A stretch of DNA of 64,000 nucleotides from Chrysaora quinquecirrha (GCA_014526335.1 JACTAT010000037.1:2623777-2687776), one strand, 5' to 3'; shown: positions 35,260-46,623, numbered from the stretch's first letter. Translations and numbers: made by a program. The notes: generated from the sequence alone by a model not told the origin.

Positions 35260-37983
35260 CTATCTGGTCTCTAATAGACGGGAGGGTTGGAATAGTAGGG
35301 GGGGTTGGAAAAAATCGAAAAAATTAATAGCCGGAGGGGTTGGAATAATAGGGGGGTTGGAAAATATTTCAAAAATCAATAGCCGGGGGAGTTGGAAAAA
35401 ATTAATTTTCTAAACTTTCGTTTTGGCAATGGAAGCTTTAACAATAACATAACATAACAATGATAGCACAAGAACTTTTCTTTTTAAGTTTAGCTTCTAC
35501 ATGTCCTCTAACATATCAAAATGTTACGTTCATCTTCATTAGCAATTTCTAAAAGACTGTCATTGTCTTCACTAGAATTGGTATTATCATCATCTTGCCT
35601 GGTTTTCGTCAGGATTCTTTTCTTTAAACTGTGCCTTCCTTCAAAAAAGCCTGCCTTTATTTTATGAAGGTGCGGTTTGAACAATAAACTCGTCTCGTTA
35701 TCCTCGAACAACTTTTGAAGATCATCCAGAAACTTTGCCTCTTTATTCACATCAGAATCACTGCAAATGTTTTGAAGTGATTTGATAGCTGGCACATGGC
35801 TAGTAGATGGAAGAAACTCCTGATCTGCTGTGCTTTCAGCTTCCACCTCTCTTCTTTCACTTTCCACCTCGTCGTCGCTAGAAAATTGCTCACTGTTTTC
35901 AGACTCGGCTTCAGATGCTAAATCTTCAAAGATTGCTTAACCCTCCATGTAGTCAAGCAACTCCATTCCTTCGATATTATTACGTCGGATTCCTTTTGGA
36001 GGGATGAGGGTTTTTATGACGGCTTGTAAGTTGATAGGGAGTTTAGAGCTCAGTAGCTCTCTTCGGAATTCCAACATATCATCACCGATTAAGGAAAAGA
36101 GCTTATCAGACACTAGGAAATCCTCTGATCCATCCAGTTTATTGGTGACGAAAAGCTTTTTGAACACAGCAGCAAAATCTACATCAGTTTCCTTCCAAGC
36201 AGCAAGAAGCAAGTTGATCATTTCCTCCCGACTTGGTGCAGGCACTTTATTCTTATCGACCTCCAATTTCTTTAACATCAGCGCCATTTCCTCATGCCTG
36301 TGTCTACTCTTGAGATGGTGATGGAGGTCAGTATCATTTGCTTGAATAAAACCAGTTATTCCTCCTCCCATTATAACAAGAATGTAACCTCTTAGGTAAA
36401 GGGCTTTTCTTACCTCGGGAATGAGATGTACGGCATAATCGTCTAAGACGACATGGTGAAATCTTTCTGAGTAAAAGGATTGTAGCGATTGGGAAGATGG
36501 CTGATAGTTTCAAGCATTTGCTCGATTCGATAAGAGCCACTCGGAGACCATTGGTACTTTACAGAATCTGGAACTGATACTTTGGTACGTGTTCCTTTGC
36601 CTTTAAATACAAACTCTGGATTTAATTTGATGCTCTTTTATTAGTGGCTTGCGTGAAGACCGTCACCCTTTCCCGGGAAAGCATATAATTTTCTTTTACA
36701 AATGTATCCTCCCCCTTGAATGCGAGTGTTTTTTGCTGGGAGCTTTCGTTGCGATGAAGGGGCATCTGGTCGCCATTGATAATAGGGGGGTCAACACCAT
36801 ACTTTTGAATGAAGAATCTTCGAATTGTCCAAATGTTTTTTAGGTAATCCTGCAGGCGTTTAACCAGGTCGGCTTTCTTGATCGAAAAACGTTTGTTAGG
36901 CTTCCTTAAACGTATTCCGTATTCTTTTTCCCAGCCCTTGATCCAGCAGTTACTAAACTTAAGTCTCTCGTTTTCAGACACAGGATTCTGTCCAAGCCAC
37001 TGCTCGTATAGTTGGTTGGCCTTCAGTTTAAAAAGGCGTTGAGGAAGACGTCCCCTCAGCGTTTCTCTCACATCAACAAACCAGGCAAACAACGCTTGCC
37101 GAACATCTGAAGCTTTAATCTTTCTACCGGCGCCGGACGCTCTTGCCTTCTTTGGTGGGCACGAAGAAGGATCTTGTAAGATATCTATATCTTGGTATGA
37201 ACGGGAAGCTAGCTTGATAGCTCTCTCAAATGCTGGATCGCCGTTACGGACGTCGTCTAAATCGGAGTAGAACATGCGAACAGCTTTGGCAACGTAGTTG
37301 GTTTGATTGGCACATGTTTTTTTCTTTTGTAGTCGTACTTCGTTTTCCCTTGATTTCGCTGAACCTCAGCATCATATTCTTCCTTGCAGCTTTTCACCAA
37401 TTCGGCTAGAGCCAGTTTCTCTTCTATCGAGTATATTTTCTTTTCACCGCGAATAAATTTTCAATCCATCGTTCCTGCCATCGATGCAACAACTTTTAAG
37501 AATGTGTTCGTGTTTTTGCTTGCAAATTCTAGACCATGTTCACACTTCACACAAAAAGAAATTTCAGTGACGCTTTTTAACAATCACGTGTAGGAACACA
37601 AAGATTACCACATTCGTCATGTGTGGAACATGATAGGAAGTCTCACGTGAAATTTTCGATCACGTTCCACACGTTTATGCACATGATAGATCTTTGTATT
37701 CGTACACGTGATTGTTAACAACGTCAAGTTTATGCACATGATAGATCTTTATATTCGTACACGTGATTGTTAACAACGATGGACATTCCATACTATTGTG
37801 CACATTGGAAATTCTATTTTATGTATTGAAAAGTGTTGGGCTAACAGAATTTTGTTGTGTTGCTTTTGTCTTGTTTGGAACTCGTTGCCAGAATTGATTA
37901 GCGGGGGGGTTGGAATAAGAATGTCCTGGGTGGAAAATTTTCTAAAATTAATAAGCGGGGGACGTCTATTAGAGACCAGAGAG
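35260..37983 (-). mobile_element. DDE transposon T3 (same insertion site as T1/T2)
   Basis: 2,724 bp, TA at 35258-35259 and 37984-37985, same terminal repeats. The right subterminal G run is shortened compared with T1/T2. Confidence 0.88.
35937..37469 (-). pseudogene. Transposase of T3, broken
   Basis: Shares the TGA nonsense near the start with T2; additional one-base losses near 36450 (GTACATGG reads GACATGG) and 36638. Frames 37275-36622 and 36371-35937 remain. Confidence 0.78.
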
Positions 37984-37985
37984 TA

Positions 37986-40952
37986 AGAACCCAGTTGTAA
38001 ATTCATAACAAATGTCTCGTATTGTTGTAATCTTAGCGTGTATCCAAGCATTACTGGTATCAACATGTGTGAAATAGTTGTCGAATAAAGGTTCATTGTA
38101 AATTCCTTCAATATCTGTGGGTTTTAGTCTAAGGTCTGAAAAATTTGCTGCAAAACATTTTATGACATCTCGATAAAACTGTGGGACATGTTTCATTTCA
38201 ATCGAACGTAAGTAACATTTGAATATTTTGGCTCCAATGTTAAAGTTCTTATACTTATCAAAGTTCAAGGCGAACAGTGCTTTCCATTTTTACTGATTGT
38301 CATTTTGAAGATATTTTGAAATCCAAGATAATTTAATGGCATCAGCTTTCTTTTCAATATCTATTATGTTCAACCCCCCTAATTCGTATGGAAGTCTTGC
38401 TTGTGTACGCTTAATAGGATCTTTTTTATTCTGATAAATGAACTTCCACAGTCGGTCGTTAATTTTCTTGAGAACCCACTGGGGAAGAGGATCTATGGCT
38501 GCAGTGTACCAGAAGACCGAACTGGCCAGCTGGTTTGCTACCACAGCCCTCCCCCTCAAAGAAAGATCAGGAGAAGTCCAAAGGTCTAAGGTTTTTATAA
38601 ATTTGTTTACACGTGGGTCCCAAGTTTCTTTTTCTTTCAAAACAGGGCCATGGTAAACACCTAGAATTTTCAATGCTTCTCTACCCCATTTCAAATCAAA
38701 TGGATTGTCTGATCTGTTTTTATATCTGCCAAGCCAAATTCCATTACTTTTTGCTTTGTTTATTTTTGCTCCTGATGCCATTTCAAAATCTTGGACACAA
38801 TCAAAGGTTGATTTGACGGACTGTTCACCTTGCAGGATTATTGTTGTGTCATCAGCATACTGGGTAATTTTAAATTCAACATTTTTAATTGTAATACCAG
38901 TAATGTCTTGGTTTTTTCTGACAGATGTTGCAAAAATTTCGGAAACTAGGACATATAATAAGGGGGATAGGGGACATCCCTGCCTCACTCCCCTTCCAAG
39001 GGTGAATGGGGCAGAGATGTACCCATTTACTTTAACACAACTACTAATATTATGATATAAAGTTTTAATATATGAAATGAATTGTGGCCCAAAACCAAAG
39101 CTTTCTAGGGTTTTGAAAAGAAAATTCCAGTTAACACGGTCAAAGGCTTTCATTTGGTCTAAAGATAGAAGGGCTGCTGGGAGATTTTCATTTTCAGCAT
39201 AGTAAATGAGATCTCTTAATATATGGCCATTTGACAAAATTGATCTATTTGGGACACTGCATGTTTGATCTTCAGAAACAATGCTTGATAATACATCTCG
39301 TAAACGATTGGCAAGAGTCTTTGCAATTATCTTGTAGTCAACATTGAGTAAACTAATTGGTCTCCAATTACCTAGATCACTTTTGTCACCTTTCTTGTAA
39401 AGTGTTGAAATTAAGCTTACGCGTTGAGAGTGGGAAAGTTGTTGTAATTCAAAGCAGGTGTTAGCAACCCTTGTAAAATGCTCCCCAATGATATTCCAGA
39501 AGGCCCTATAAAACTCTACTGGAATACCATCGAGGCCTGGTGTTTTATTATTTTTCATTTTAGAAAGTGCCGTGTATAATTCATCTTTTGTTAGTTGGCC
39601 TTCACAAGCGTCTCTGTCAATGTCAGAAAGTTTGTTTTCTACTTTTGAAAGGAGTTGATCTTGCTTAGTAGTATCTGTTGATTCATTTGCAAACAAGTCA
39701 GAGTAAAATTGTTTGACAGTTTCAAGCATATCTTTTGGATTGTGTACTACTGATTGTGTATTTTGTCTTGACTGATTTCATAACTTGTGCAGCCTGACGT
39801 TTTTTCTCTAAATTACAAAAATATTTGGTGACCCTTTCACCCTCTTCTGTCCAACGTGCTTTTGCTTTGACTTTTAAATTGAATGCTTCATTCGTTTCAA
39901 GGTGTTTTATTTCTTTTGTGATACGGTCTACTAAATCTTTGAATGACTGTCTGTCTGTCTGTTCTGCTTTTTTGGTGGCATTGCGTAATTGTTTATAGAG
40001 TTTTGATTTCTTCTTTTTGCGTTCAATTGATAGTTTTATACAATATTGTTTAGTAATTGTTGCTATTTGTTTTTTAGCCTTATCCCACCAATCAAGTGGA
40101 TTACGAAAATCTTCAAATATGGAAATCCAAAACTGGAGAAATCCGGACATTGCAAGTTGATATTCTTGTTGTTGTAAGATGGACGTATTCATTTTCCATG
40201 ATCCCTTTCCCCTCTTTATCTTATCAAAATCCAAAACAAGTAACAGTTTTTGATGATCAGAGTGGGGAAAGGGAACAATTTCACATTTTGTAAAGTAATT
40301 CAGTGTAGCTTTTGAGGTATAAAATCTATCAAGTCTGCTGTATGTTCCAACTGGGCTTTTGTATGTATATTGCTTTTCATCAGGGTGAAAGACTCTCCAA
40401 ATATCTTGTAAATAATTTTCATTAATGGTCTCAATTAGAGGATTTTTTGATCTGTCTGTGTATGTTATGTCCCTACTTCTGTCTAAGTTGATATCAAGAA
40501 CTGTATTGAAATCACCACCATAAATTATAAATTCAACATCTGGATAATTTTGGATTTTTGTTTGAATTTCAGAAAATTTATCTTTTCTTTTTTGTGTTTT
40601 ATTACCTCCTGCAGGAGCATAGACATTGATTTTAGAGAAACCGGTGATCGTCAATGGTCAAGTCAGTGAAAATGTAGTTTCCTTCTTGGCAAATTTCATT
40701 AGAATGTATAGTTGCATTGAAATTTTCAGAAATGAGAGTGCTAACACCTGCAAAATTATTTGGGGAAATTGAGTGAATTTTTATTCCTTTCCATCTTTGA
40801 TCAGAAATAATAGAGTTTTTCGTGTTATGGTTTAAATGTGTTTCCTGCAAAAGTACAATGCTTGGCTTATCATTATTTAAATTGTGGAAAAGTGATTCTG
40901 CTTTTGTTGGTTCGTTTAAACCATTAACATTTATACTTATAATGGATGGCAT
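37986..40952 (-). pseudogene. ORF2 of A3: endonuclease and RT
   Basis: EN begins MPSIISINVNGLNEPTK (40952). Frames 40952-40632, 40654-39722 and 39729-38290 are separated by single indels near 40640 and 39740. LQETH, GGDFN, SDH, LSLDQMKAFDRV, GVRQGCPLSPLL and YADD all remain. The EN-RT linker KKKKSKLYKQL is in frame here, showing the ancestral state of the break in A2/A4. TAA at 38290 as in A1/A2. Confidence 0.84.
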
Positions 40953-41046
40953 AATTTATTTTGATTTTGGACCACAATTCAATTCAAATTAAAAATTATG
41001 AAAAATTATGATACAATCATAAAGACGAGGGGGGAGGGGTGTTAAA

Positions 41047-42218
41047 TCATTCGCCTGCGACTGTTTGTTGCTTTTGCTTCTTCTTCTTTGTAGATGTTCT
41101 TTCTTGCGTCTTTGTAGTCTTTGTCGATGAGGAGGATGAAAGTGGTCTCTTCTGTTGCGATTGATGGAATGTGTAATGATGGGAAGGTGGTGGCTGGGTG
41201 AGTGAAAAACTAGGGGTGACAACTGGAAATGAACTGATTTGATTTGGAATTGAAAAAAGTGTAGCTGCGATTTCTGGGGTTATTGGTGGTTCATGATTTG
41301 GAGGTGATGTTTCTTGTGTTTTGTGTGAGTGTGATGTGGTGGTGTTTAACGGAGTCTTGGATGGAGTAGAGGATGATTGATTTGGTGGGTGGTCGTATGA
41401 AGAAGGGTTCTTTGTTGATGAAATGATGTGTGCAGGTAGAATTGATTGAGATTGGCTTTCGTTGTTGGCTTGAGATGATTCTGATGGAGTTTGGACTGGT
41501 GATGAATGAGTGTTGTTGGGGTCCTCAACCTGACTTCCACTGTTTGTGACGAATTGTGTCTCGTCACTGTCATCATACATATATTGCAGAACACGGGTTT
41601 GCCCTTGTAGGAGAGGGAAATCTTTTTGTTTTTAATAATGAGAAAGGATGGCAAGTCTTTCCCACCTGATGGAAACATCGTAACGAGGCGTTTGCCGTTG
41701 AAGACATTAGGAAAACCTTCCCATGTTTGTTTCCAGATACGTAATACAGTGCCATGATAGGATAGCGAGTTACGAATTTCATCGTCTGAAATGTCTGGTG
41801 TTGCGTCCGGAATAGTAATAAGCAAGGCTCGGCGTTGAACTGGGGTGAAAATTACTCCAAGGTTTTCGTCCAGGGATGGGAATTTAACTTCCTCTTCGAT
41901 AACTGCGTCTACGTATGTAGGTTTACTGAATATGATGTTCCAGCGTTGCTTTCCAGGCAAGGATGATAGTGCCATTAATTGCTGAACAGCATTTTCGTCT
42001 GTGAATTTCTCTCGAAAGTGATTTATGATTTCTGTGAAGGTAACATCATCCCGGGTTTCAAATTTTGCTCCTCGTGCAGCAAGGTCGCTGTAGGACATTT
42101 TGGCGTTGGACTGCTTCAGCCTTTCTGCGAACGTTAGTTGTGTTGCTTTGGGCTTAGGCCGTGTTGTAGGAATATCGATATCACCCCAAATTGACGTTTC
42201 TTGAGTAGCTGAAGCCAT
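41047..42218 (-). pseudogene. ORF1 of A3 with internal deletion of the zinc knuckles
   Basis: Starts MASATQETSIWGDIDIP and follows the E-type ORF1 through KGKPVFCNICM, where it jumps (about 41580) to the acidic region (DDSDETQFVTNSGSQVEDP). The rest of both CCHC knuckles is deleted and the frame shifts (41580-41047). The 3' frame is Pro/Ser/Thr-rich with a basic end. Confidence 0.78.
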
Positions 42219-42297
42219 AGTTATTTAAAAATTCCACTGGATAACAGAAGGTTCTTGTTTATAAATGTTTTGATAAACAATTTGATTCAAATAAAGG

Positions 42298-42334
42298 CCT
42301 TGTTGATCAAGATGTCTTCCCGTCAGGTAAGTAT
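42298..42334 (-). pseudogene. U1 snRNA: U1 snRNA 5' fragment (nt 1-38)
   Basis: ATACTTACCTGACGGGAAGA CATCTTGATCAACAAGG, one G shorter than at 56366. With the 3' fragment this gives a 13-14 nt target duplication. Confidence 0.92.
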
Positions 42335-42687
42335 GCAGGATTTTTCTAGCAGAGGAGCGTCGTCCAGGAACTTCTCGTTTCAAATGTGGTACATTGGCAA
42401 CAGACCACAAGTGAAAGGCTGGCACTTCCATTCCGTTGAGATCGGCAAGGGATGAGAACAGATTTGGTAAGACTCGTCGCGGTTGGAACTTTCAGCACTA
42501 ATGCTATGCGATGGTGAAAGGTCGAAATAATAAGACAAAGCAAATGCTGTTTCCTGTATAATAATTGTTGATGCGGTGCAATGTGAGAGATGGATGGCTA
42601 ACACATCCGCAAGACGATGACGACAGAAAGAGATGTGAGGATGAAGAAGGTTTTTCTGTGTTGCTTGTTTTACACTTCAAGATGAGG
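42335..42687 (-). promoter_or_regulatory. U2-U1 spacer
   Basis: 353 bp; same subtype as 46118-46471. Confidence 0.5.
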
Positions 42688-42872
42688 GGGTGGGCCATCC
42701 ATGGCGGCACTGCAATACCAGGACAACCCGTGTCCGGGGTGAAGCAAGCTTCAGACCCACGGACCAATTCAAAAATCAGTTTAATATTTGAGCACCCTTG
42801 GGTGCATATCAGATATTAAGCTGATAAGAACAGATACTACACTTGATCTTAGCCAAAAGGCCGAGAAGCGAT
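42688..42872 (-). ncRNA. U2 snRNA: U2 snRNA gene, unsplit, 1 nt short
   Basis: 185 nt; intact 5' end ATCGCTTCTC, branch-site recognition and Sm site. One C lost next to the Sm site (GAATTGG region). Probably a gene or recent pseudogene. Confidence 0.9.
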
Positions 42873-43025
42873 AACGAACTAGTCTTCGGTTCAGGCGCGT
42901 CTCCACACGTGTTGCAATCACACGTGGGTGCAGGACAGCGACACGGAATTGCCAGTCAGTCCGTGTGCAATACCTGGCTGGCTACGCCACGTCGGTTGAA
43001 AAGAAGGACTGCAATTGCAAAAGTG

Positions 43026-43369
43026 AAGCCTACAACACCAGGGGTAGATGTTCGTGGGTGTGCAGTGCTGCTGAGAAGGTGTGGTGAGTACTCTGGCCAG
43101 TTGGAACAGCGGGCTTGGCATTCGTGGAAGCCCAGCTTGCTCTTTAATAGTGTTGCAAAGGATGGGCTTCCAGTTGCGGCTGTACGAATGTGGTAAAGGT
43201 TGGTGCATCTTCCGGCATCTGGAGCGAAGGATGTGGAAAACGGCAAACGGTCGGTAACTTGCACAGTCTTTGTAGAGTAGGGGAATTTTCGTGTCGAGAG
43301 ATGCCTGGTATCTGGCAAGTCGTGGTGGTGTGCTGAAATGTATGCAGAATTTGACATTAGTACTATTGG
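43026..43369 (-). pseudogene. 5S rRNA: 5S rRNA 3' remnant and shortened spacer
   Basis: Only the last 17 nt of 5S (43026-43042) remain; a deletion of about 240 bp removes the rest of the gene and part of the U1-5S spacer compared with 51782-52030. The following spacer holds no gene. Confidence 0.85.
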
Positions 43370-43371
43370 AA

Positions 43372-43407
<36 letters not shown>

Positions 43408-43509
43408 ATTGTACGGTCGAGTTACCAACGTTTGCGGTAATCGCAGGGGTCAGCCAAACCGAACTGCAATGGAAAGGCCTCGCCCTGGAAGAATCTCCTT
43501 GTTGATCAA
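43370..43509 (-). pseudogene. U1 snRNA: U1 snRNA 3' fragment (nt 26-165)
   Basis: Same junction; follows the A5 poly(A). Confidence 0.93.
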
Positions 43510-44116
43510 TTTTTTTTTTTTTTTTTGAGCTAGGCACATGCCTACGCCCGTTTAATTTTATCAATAAACTCAACATATTTACAAGTTAAAATAATTTAAA
43601 TTAAATAGAAATTGAAATCGTTCTTTGAATGTTCATCGTATATTCATTGTTCAGTTGATCATTTTGGAATTGTTCATTTCTAATTTCAAAATTAAACTAA
43701 ATTATTCTAAACTACATTAAACTACAACCAAAAACTATTCTAATAAACTACAACAACAACAATAACTACAATTAATCTTAATATATTACCTTCTAAACTA
43801 ATGATAAAACTACAACTAATGAAATTAAGAAAATACTTAACAATAATTTAAATTACCTAATTAAACTAACCTAAGCAAACCCAATACTATAAAATCTAAT
43901 GTTAAAACCAAATGAATAAACTACAACTAATTAAATATTTATTAAACTACAATTGGAATTCCCTAATTCAAAGTTAAAAAAATTCAAACGTTGAAACAAA
44001 TTAATGAACAATTTAATAAACGCAATACAAAATTCTACTGTTCTATAAGGATGGATGGACGGGAAGAGGCAAAAAAGAGAAAAAAAAGAAAGAAAAACAT
44101 GGAAACGAGGCAAGTC

Positions 44117-44284
44117 TCATGGGATGCTGATTTTCAGTTTTCGATTCTCAAGGGATGCTAGGACATGATTCATTTTAATTGGATGTAAGTAACATTTCAA
44201 TATTGAGGCACTATTTCAAAGTCTTGGAAAATCGAAAGTACATTTTATGGACCCATTGACATTGATACGAAGTAGGGAAGGCAT
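44117..44284 (-). pseudogene. ORF2 vestige of A5
   Basis: The first dozen codons of ORF2 (MPSLLRINVNGS, ATG at 44284) are followed by a jump to a short piece of the C-terminal third (44163-44230, FKCYLRPIEMKHV region) and then the last codons before the stop at 44117. EN and RT are absent. Confidence 0.72.
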
Positions 44285-44405
44285 TGAAATTTAGGGTTGT
44301 GGGGCAAAATTCATTTGTTAAGTAATTTATTTAATTATGAAAAATTATTGAAAATTAAAGAGAAAAAAGAAACAAAAAAGGATGAGTGTCAATATTTCCT
44401 GCGTG

Positions 44406-46085
44406 TTATTTTTTGTGCTTCTTCTTCTGTGATTTCCCTTTGTCTATCAGTTCCTGGTATGTCTTTTGAGAAGATGATGATGATGATGATGCCATTCGTC
44501 TTTTGTGCTGGGAATGTGTTGGTTGTGGTTGGGGTGTTGAGGTTGGTTGAGTGAGTGAAGAATCAGATGTGATGACTGGTGATGATGTTCGTGTTGATGG
44601 AGCGGAATAATGAAAGAGTGTGGAGGCAATAGCGGGAGTGATGGTGGGTTGTGTTGGTGTGATTTGAGTTAACTGGGGTGAACATTTTTGGGTTGGATTG
44701 GAGTTTGTGAATGGAGTAGATGAACGTTGTCTTCGTCGAGGCAATGGAATTGGAGAGCATTGTGGAAGAATGGATTGGGAGTTGCATTGTTGGGTGACTG
44801 GAGATGCTGGTGAAGTTGGAATTGTGGTGTCTGATTTGGATGATTCTAATGATTGAGTTGGTTTGGATGGCGTTGTATGGGAAATGGAACTGGGGTCATC
44901 AGTCTGACTTCCACTGCAGGCGTCAAACTGTGTTACGTCTTGGTCTTCTGTGTTAGAGTCATTGTCATCCTGTTGCTGTTGTTGTTGTTGTTGTTGTTGC
45001 GTTGGCAAGGGCCTAAGCCTATACTTAGGCCCTGCTGGTCTGTCCTGTTGATCTGTCTCGCTGTCACTGTGTTGTTGTTGTTGCTGTTCTGTGGATAAGG
45101 GCCTAAGTCTCTTAGGCAGTGGCCTGTCCAAGTCACTGTCATAGTTGGAAAGTATAACTGTGTCACTGTTGTTGTCACTGTTACGTATTGTATTGTGTGT
45201 TGTGTATCTGTCACCGTTTAGTCTAATGTCACAGTCAACGTAGTTGTGGCCGTCGTCTCCACAGTAGAAGCAGAGCTTCAGACCCCTAAGATTGCAGTTG
45301 ATGGTGAGGTGAAGGGTTGAATTACAATGCATGCAGATTGATTGACGTCCTCGATATGAAATTAAGATTTTGTGGCCTGAGATGACAATGAATGGGGGCA
45401 GTGGATTTTCTGGGTTGGGATAAATGGTACAGAGACGTTTTCCAGTGGAGATGGATGGAAATTCTTGATATTTTTGGTGCCAGATGTTGATTATTCTGCC
45501 GTGAGGGTTGAGTTGTTCATAGATTTGTGAATTCGAGATGTCTGGTGTTGCAAATGGAATGGTGATGAGGGTTGGTCTGGAACGTATTGGTGTGATGGGT
45601 AATGGATGCTCTGGCTGTGAGGGTAGAAATATGGATTTGGAGAGGAGGACGTCAACCAAGGATGAATGGGATAGTATTGCATTCCAGTTTTGGCATCCTG
45701 GCTTAGATGGCATTCTTTGAAGGTGCGTGATGGCTGTAGGGTTGTTCAGTGATTTTTGAATGTTAGTGATGATTTCGGAATGTGAGGTGCTTGATTTTGT
45801 AAAGAATTTGATGCCACATTGAGATATTGAGTCATAACTTCTTGTTGTTGTTGAATTTGGTGTTTTAAGTTTATCTGCAAATGTTTTACCTGATGAATTC
45901 GTTGATGAAGCTGAGATGTTGGACATATTTTCATCTTCTTGATGCAATTGTGGTCTGTTAGATTCCGCATGCGCGTCTTCTTTATCATGTTGAGCATGCG
46001 CTTCTTCTTCTTCAACGATAGAGCTCCAATCTTTCTGAGTATCCATGATGTTGTCTGTTGCTGTACTATTACCTGACGGGTCCAT
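44406..46085 (-). CDS. ORF1 protein of A5 (intact, CCHC nucleocapsid-like)
   Basis: 559 aa, the reference ORF1 for the A family. Acidic N-terminus with DWSSIVEEEEAHAQ; conserved middle part (about 90-250, TLITIPFATPDIS ... GRIINIWHQKYQEFP); two CCHC knuckles, C251-C254-H259-C264 and C272-C275-H280-C285; Q runs at about 330 and 365; Ser/Thr/Pro-rich tail ending in a Lys-rich stretch. ATG lies 11 nt after U1 nt 21, so a transcript starting at the U1 cap site would have a 32 nt leader with this as first AUG. Expected role: RNA binding. Confidence 0.88.
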   Translation of the reverse strand: MDPSGNSTATDNIMDTQKDWSSIVEEEEAHAQHDKEDAHAESNRPQLHQEDENMSNISASSTNSSGKTFADKLKTPNSTTTRSYDSISQCGIKFFTKSSTSHSEIITNIQKSLNNPTAITHLQRMPSKPGCQNWNAILSHSSLVDVLLSKSIFLPSQPEHPLPITPIRSRPTLITIPFATPDISNSQIYEQLNPHGRIINIWHQKYQEFPSISTGKRLCTIYPNPENPLPPFIVISGHKILISYRGRQSICMHCNSTLHLTINCNLRGLKLCFYCGDDGHNYVDCDIRLNGDRYTTHNTIRNSDNNSDTVILSNYDSDLDRPLPKRLRPLSTEQQQQQHSDSETDQQDRPAGPKYRLRPLPTQQQQQQQQQQDDNDSNTEDQDVTQFDACSGSQTDDPSSISHTTPSKPTQSLESSKSDTTIPTSPASPVTQQCNSQSILPQCSPIPLPRRRQRSSTPFTNSNPTQKCSPQLTQITPTQPTITPAIASTLFHYSAPSTRTSSPVITSDSSLTQPTSTPQPQPTHSQHKRRMASSSSSSSQKTYQELIDKGKSQKKKHKK

Positions 46086-46096
46086 GTTGACACACT

Positions 46097-46117
46097 TCTT
46101 CCCCGTCAGGTAAGTAT
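46097..46117 (-). pseudogene. U1 snRNA: U1 snRNA 5' fragment (nt 1-21)
   Basis: ATACTTACCTGACGGGGAAG A then the A5 leader AGTGTGTCAAC. Confidence 0.9.
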
Positions 46118-46471
46118 GCAGGATTTTTCTAGCAGAGGGAGCGTCGTCCAGGAACTTCTCGTTTCAAATGTGGTACATTGGCAACAGACCACAAGTGAAA
46201 GGCTGGCACTTCCATTCCGTTGAGATCGGCAAGGGATGAGAACAGATTCGGTAAGACTCGTCGCGGTGGGAACTTTCAGCACTAATGCTATGCGATGGTG
46301 AAAGGTCGAAATAATAAGACAAAGCAAATGCTGTTTCCTGTATAATAATTGTTGATGCGGTGCAATGTGAGAGATGGATGGCTAACACATCCGCAAGACG
46401 ATGACGACAGAAAGAGATGTGAGGATGAAGAAGGTTTTTCTGTGTTGCTTGTTTTACACTTCAAGATGAGG
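46118..46471 (-). promoter_or_regulatory. U2-U1 spacer
   Basis: Conserved spacer, near-identical to 42335-42687. Confidence 0.5.
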
Positions 46472-46623
46472 GGGTGGGCCATCCATGGCGGCACTGCAAT
46501 ACCAGGACAACCCGTGTCCGGGGTGAAGCAAGCTTCAGACCCACGGACCAATTCCAAAAATCAGTTTAATATTTGAGCACCCTTGGGTGCATATCAGATA
46601 TTAAGCTGATAAGAACAGATACT
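46472..46623 (-). pseudogene. U2 snRNA: U2 snRNA 3' part (nt 35-186), split by C1
   Basis: Same break as for B1/B2; the 5' part is at 51603-51623 with nt 22-34 lost. Confidence 0.92.

Larger units (their letters stand above)
33780..42297 (-). mobile_element. U1-targeted retrotransposon A3, mosaic
   Basis: 8.5 kb including transposon T3. The 3' half (to about 38870) is near-identical to A2, including shared frameshift and T insertion; the 5' half is clearly diverged, and ORF1 is of a different type (MASATQETSIWGD, like element E). 5' flank is U1 nt 1-38, so here the target is duplicated (nt 26-38), unlike A1/A2. Confidence 0.86.
43510..46096 (-). mobile_element. U1-targeted element A5, ORF1-only derivative
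   Basis: 2.59 kb with both normal U1 junctions (nt 21 at the 5' side, nt 26 at the 3' side) and a 600 bp 3' UTR ending in poly(A), but only a vestige of ORF2. ORF1 is intact. The organisation recalls mammalian HAL1 (half-L1) elements. The 3' UTR and ORF2 end match A6 better than A1-A3. Confidence 0.85.
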
